A stretch of DNA of 64,000 nucleotides, taken from positions 69,020,993 through 69,084,992 of the forward strand of contig NC_069132.1 of the NCBI RefSeq assembly GCF_026914265.1, in the 5' to 3' direction. Positions 60,387-64,000 of this stretch are shown here, piece after piece; within the stretch, counting starts at the first letter, position 1, and the number at the start of each line of letters is the position of its first letter. A program made the translations under genes and the position numbers. The stretch comes from Mya arenaria (taxonomy: Eukaryota; Mollusca; Bivalvia; Myida; Myidae). Below the pieces are notes generated by a model. It was not told where the DNA came from and ran no database searches. It saw nothing but the letters and a program-made list of their open reading frames with translations.

Positions 60387-62540
60387 ATGGATAGTGAAAA
60401 GGAGAGTGAGACACTATTTTCCCTGCGGCTGTCCCGTGTGATGGGGGAGATCGGGGTAAACAGCTGGATAAAAGCAAGGAGGAGGAGATCATACCTGAGG
60501 TGTGAGACTTTTGACAATATTTTTCCCTTGTTGCGTGATATGAATTCTACAAATTACGTTTTCGGTAGTCAGAGTGAGGCAACAACTACACCAGGAATGG
60601 AATCTGATACTGACCACTTGATATGTTATAACATTGGACATGTGGCTCTTGACTTCAGTCACTGGCAATATGGAAAGCCAAATCTGCTGGCGTTAAAGAA
60701 TGAGCTCACCCCTCCTCAACACTGCTACTTACAGAGACTGAGAGGTGACTGTCCACTACCAGAAGTACAAGCAGAAGGTCTTGATGATGTGCTAGATGGG
60801 GAGGGGAGAGTTTTATTAACTAATACAGGAGTTGAACATCTGGACTTTGTGCAGAGCATCAGTGAGTCTGGTAATATATTTAGACATGGGCCATCAGTGA
60901 CACATGATGAAAAAACTGACAATGTCCTGGCATTCCATTGTGGCCAGCTGCCTGAGGAATGCCAGTTCATGTTCAACAGACCACGCCCTGGACACTGGCC
61001 AAGACCTGACACCCTGGTGAGAGCAAGGGAGACTGGAGTCTTTCTAGTGCCACAGGGCTATACTGAGTACCCAACTCAGCAATCCAATTGTAGATCTGAA
61101 GCATTTATGGTTCCTTTAAAGCTAACCAGTTACCCGTATTCAAAATGGCAGTGGAGATTTTCAACTTCATTGATGGAACGATTTCTTATGTTCGATTTAA
61201 ACCCTGTTCAAGTGAAAGTATATACTCTTACTAAAATAATGAGAAAATCATTTATTAAAGCAGTGTTTGGAGACAGATTCAGCACTTTCCATATCAAAAC
61301 AGCGATGTTGTTTACAATCGAAAACTATCCTCTTGACATATGGAGGGAAGACAACATTGTGCAATGTGTGAGTCTACTTCTGAAAACACTGCAAAGATGG
61401 TTGAGGCAGAAACACTGTCCTCATTTCACAATATCAGGTGTAAATCTGTTTGTGGGAAAGCTGCGAAATTGTGAACTTCCTAATTTATGCAGCATCATTT
61501 CAAATCTCATCAAAACTAAAATGCAGTGTTTGTATGATACTCGAATTGATAATATTAACTTGCGACTGCTACAGTACCCAGGACATGAAGTTATACCATG
61601 TCAGAATGTATGTACTCAAGCCCAAACATCCAGAAATATTCTCTCTGACCTATTACTTTCAGAACTTACTGGGTTTATATCATATTTAGATGTTATAATT
61701 ACTGAACAATTATTTGATGACATTGTAATCCAGATTACAAGCCAACTGTTTGTTCTACAGAGTATATCTGATTCCCAAAGTAACCTTCAACAGGAAATAG
61801 TATCCTTGCTGATCCCATTCCTTTACAGCACCCTTGCTTCTATTCTTGCTTCAAGACGCATCAACCTGGGACAACCAATCACATTGGGTATCTTAAACTT
61901 GTACCAGCTATCACTGGATTCTGACCTTATGTCCAGTAGGTTGAAATTTGCCTCCATGTTGTACTGCATAGGGCAGTATGAGGAAGCTGCAGTACTGAGT
62001 TTCTGTGAAGGACAGCTGGGCCCAGAAGTGTGGCAGTGCTGTGCACATTTTGGAAGGAATCGCCTGAAACAAAGTACTGAATACAGGAACAAGTTGATAG
62101 ACTGTCCAACCACGGAGGTGCGAAAGAAATATACAATGATGTGTATATCCTTCACAAGAGAAGAAAAAAAATGCGTGCCACAACATCTTGCATATGAAAT
62201 GATTAGAAGAATAAGAGAAGAATACAATATAACTCCCGACGCATGGAAGAACAATGTGGTCACTGACTGTATCCCATTCCTGTACTACCTACAGTATCTC
62301 ACCTACACGAAACTACACCAGCCAAGAGCGCAGACAGCACTGCGTAGCCTATTTGTGTACACAACGGTGACACACAGTGGTCACATTGAAACAGCCTTCA
62401 ACATGCTGGGTCACTGCTATGAACTTCAGAACAGGCTTGACCTGGCCTGGAAGTGTTACAGCAGATCATTGCAAATTAATCACAGAGACAACGTCTCCGT
62501 CTGGCATGCAGCCAGAATACTACATCAGTTTTTAAACTAA
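60387..62540 (+). CDS. Mab-21 domain / cGAS-like receptor protein, intronless, 717 aa
   Basis: One uninterrupted exon. The nucleotidyltransferase signature is a GS pair at residues 60-61 (FGSQSEATTTPGM) followed by ESDTD at 72-76, which supplies acidic metal-binding positions. The Mab-21 C-terminal helical half lies around 255-360, with WRFSTSLMERFL, FHIKTAMLFTIENY, a conserved W319 and HFTISGVNLF. The last 50 residues (AFNMLGHCYELQNRLDLAWK and on) look like a TPR. No signal peptide or membrane segment is seen, so it should be cytosolic or nuclear. Family members such as cGAS make cyclic dinucleotides on sensing nucleic acid and signal through STING; bivalves have many intronless copies with TPR-like tails. 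The third catalytic acid cannot be placed with confidence, so activity is unproved. Confidence 0.88.
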   Translation: MDSEKESETLFSLRLSRVMGEIGVNSWIKARRRRSYLRCETFDNIFPLLRDMNSTNYVFGSQSEATTTPGMESDTDHLICYNIGHVALDFSHWQYGKPNLLALKNELTPPQHCYLQRLRGDCPLPEVQAEGLDDVLDGEGRVLLTNTGVEHLDFVQSISESGNIFRHGPSVTHDEKTDNVLAFHCGQLPEECQFMFNRPRPGHWPRPDTLVRARETGVFLVPQGYTEYPTQQSNCRSEAFMVPLKLTSYPYSKWQWRFSTSLMERFLMFDLNPVQVKVYTLTKIMRKSFIKAVFGDRFSTFHIKTAMLFTIENYPLDIWREDNIVQCVSLLLKTLQRWLRQKHCPHFTISGVNLFVGKLRNCELPNLCSIISNLIKTKMQCLYDTRIDNINLRLLQYPGHEVIPCQNVCTQAQTSRNILSDLLLSELTGFISYLDVIITEQLFDDIVIQITSQLFVLQSISDSQSNLQQEIVSLLIPFLYSTLASILASRRINLGQPITLGILNLYQLSLDSDLMSSRLKFASMLYCIGQYEEAAVLSFCEGQLGPEVWQCCAHFGRNRLKQSTEYRNKLIDCPTTEVRKKYTMMCISFTREEKKCVPQHLAYEMIRRIREEYNITPDAWKNNVVTDCIPFLYYLQYLTYTKLHQPRAQTALRSLFVYTTVTHSGHIETAFNMLGHCYELQNRLDLAWKCYSRSLQINHRDNVSVWHAARILHQFLN

Positions 62541-62654
62541 CTAAAACCTAGTGCTAAAGACAGTCATTCATGTACTCTTGTTAAGTGCATATTTGGCTGA
62601 CTTCATGTGTCACCTGTTTGAAAATTACTGAGGAAAATTACTAATCATATGTTT

Positions 62655-62721
<67 letters not shown>

Positions 62722-64000
62722 CGCACGCACGCAAGCACGCACGCATGAATGCGCACGCACACACACACAATGTCGTCATCTGAAAAAAATGAGTCCTGAT
62801 GAGATATTTACGTTAACAACAGAAAAACTGTTTAAAAAGGAGATTCGATTACAAAACGAACTTATTACAATTTGTAAAATTAAATACAGTAGAAAGGCAG
62901 ATTAGGGAAACAAAACATGTATTAATTTCCTTTACGAAAGTCAACAAAAAACGTCGTTTGTTAAGATCAAATGTCAAAACTCAATGGATTTGGCTGTTTT
63001 TCTTCCTTTCTCCATTCAGACTCACCTGTTTTAAACAAGTTTAATGGGTTTTTGGACTAGGGCACTTCTATATCATACTGACTATTTATATAATCATATG
63101 ATTACAGTTATTATATTTTGTCAAGAAACTGTTTTATGACATGTTTACGGCAATAAACATTTCTGCTGCTTGGATGTCTGTATGTCTGTTATTTTACATG
63201 TATACAAAAAAGAACTATGAAATATTGAAACGATATGGGTGCATTATAATAAGGACAGTTATACTTTGTCGTAATAATATCTTTAAAACAAAATGTTATA
63301 CCTCAGAACCGAAAGTTCATGGCATAGGCTGTTTGCATTTGAAGCTTCTCCATCCAGAGAGTTTGGACGTTTTCATAGGGGGCGCGTGCCGGGTCCGCCC
63401 GCACCATCTTAGTCCGCTATAAGTTATAAGCCCATTAACTCGATCGCATGCATGTATGGTATTTTGAACTACCAGGCTAGAACTCCACACATCGAATGTG
63501 TCGCTTGTCAGGAGTGCAATTATTGTTCTAGTGAATGTCGTTATAAACTTGACATTCAACCTACTGGGCCAAAATTAATAGGGTCATCTACTGACCATAA
63601 CCAATGAGAATACAAAGTTTGAATATTTGACAAGTCGTTGAAACGTAAGTGCAATGACGACGCGGACAAAAAATCCCTACGTCAGTGTTTGGAGAACTCC
63701 ACATTTCAATTGTCAATAACATAATGGTGCACATACCACAAGATTCTGACGTCATTTACAGTGTAGACAGAGGATATCCGAAGCTGTGTAGACGTGGCAA
63801 ATTACTCGTGCACCGACATTTTTTGTATTTTTTATATTTTTCGATATATCGTCGAGTTATTGGTTTCACTTCAATAATTTGATAGGGCTTTTCATCGAGT
63901 AATTATACCTCTTACCCTTCTTACCCCAATAAACGCCCGAGACATGCAACAGGTCCCACAAGTACAGTGGGTGCACCGAGGTGTTATGCCATCGCATGTA
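62541..64000. other. 3' flank of the Mab-21/cGAS-like gene and intergenic DNA
   Basis: The first clear AATAAA after the stop is at 63152-63157, which would give a 3' UTR of about 0.6 kb including the CA repeat. A GC-richer block at 63340-63420 and the segment to 63680 look like an old dispersed repeat, but I cannot name it. Confidence 0.4.
62657..62769. repeat. (CA)n microsatellite with CACG variants
   Basis: A long CA run changes to (CACG)n and back. It lies just after the Mab-21/cGAS-like gene, probably in its 3' UTR. Confidence 0.95.

Noticed and set aside
60725..61012. Open frames on the minus strand inside the Mab-21/cGAS-like gene
   Set aside because: They are antisense shadows of a well-supported coding exon.
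1..64000. CRISPR arrays, bacterial operons or a Pol I rRNA gene
   Set aside because: No spaced direct repeats with unique spacers, no ribosome-binding-site-led gene clusters and no rRNA-like stretch were seen. The DNA is animal nuclear DNA.

Overview
The window looks like intron-rich, AT-rich nuclear DNA of a marine mollusc, most likely a bivalve. Three things suggest this: spliced genes with GT-AG introns, a large intronless Mab-21/cGAS-like gene of the kind expanded in bivalves, and a dense mixture of Ty3, LINE, Penelope-like and Harbinger elements with many small inverted-repeat elements. The species cannot be read from the sequence.

Layout. Bases 1-2340 are the 3' part of a Ty3-type LTR retrotransposon (RNase H, integrase, 3' LTR). 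Bases 2341-15700 hold no gene I can support, only LINE remnants, a complete fold-back element with TTAA flanks and a larger inverted-repeat element. Gene A (15773-27005) is a reconstructed 17-exon gene for a secreted, probably GPI-anchored protein built of small cysteine-rich modules. Its centre is four tandem three-exon units. Bases 27430-40290 hold an L1-like fragment, an orphan decayed exon of the same family (31816-31944) and a 27-bp minisatellite that is nearly open in several frames (34504-36120). Gene B (40372-49892) is an 8-exon paralogue of gene A with the same unusual start, in which the ATG is the whole coding part of exon 1.

Bases 52011-54670 are a Harbinger transposon with an apparently intact, spliced transposase on the minus strand. 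Bases 55250-59600 are LINE, Penelope-like and satellite debris. Bases 60387-62540 encode an intact 717-aa Mab-21/cGAS-like protein with a TPR-like tail; the rest is repeat and non-coding DNA.

How it works together. Genes A and B share a TATA box close to the start, an ATG-only first coding exon, a 64-nt signal-peptide exon, symmetric phase-1 module exons and a short hydrophobic last exon. They are members of one modular surface-protein family that grew by tandem duplication of exon blocks. Gene A shows a dimeric higher-order duplication, patches of conversion and one broken exon that could be skipped in frame. The nearby Mab-21/cGAS-like gene belongs to another family expanded in bivalves and linked to nucleic-acid sensing, but any functional link with the surface proteins is only a guess. 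Gene models were built by eye from splice signals and reading-frame continuity, without transcript or database support.
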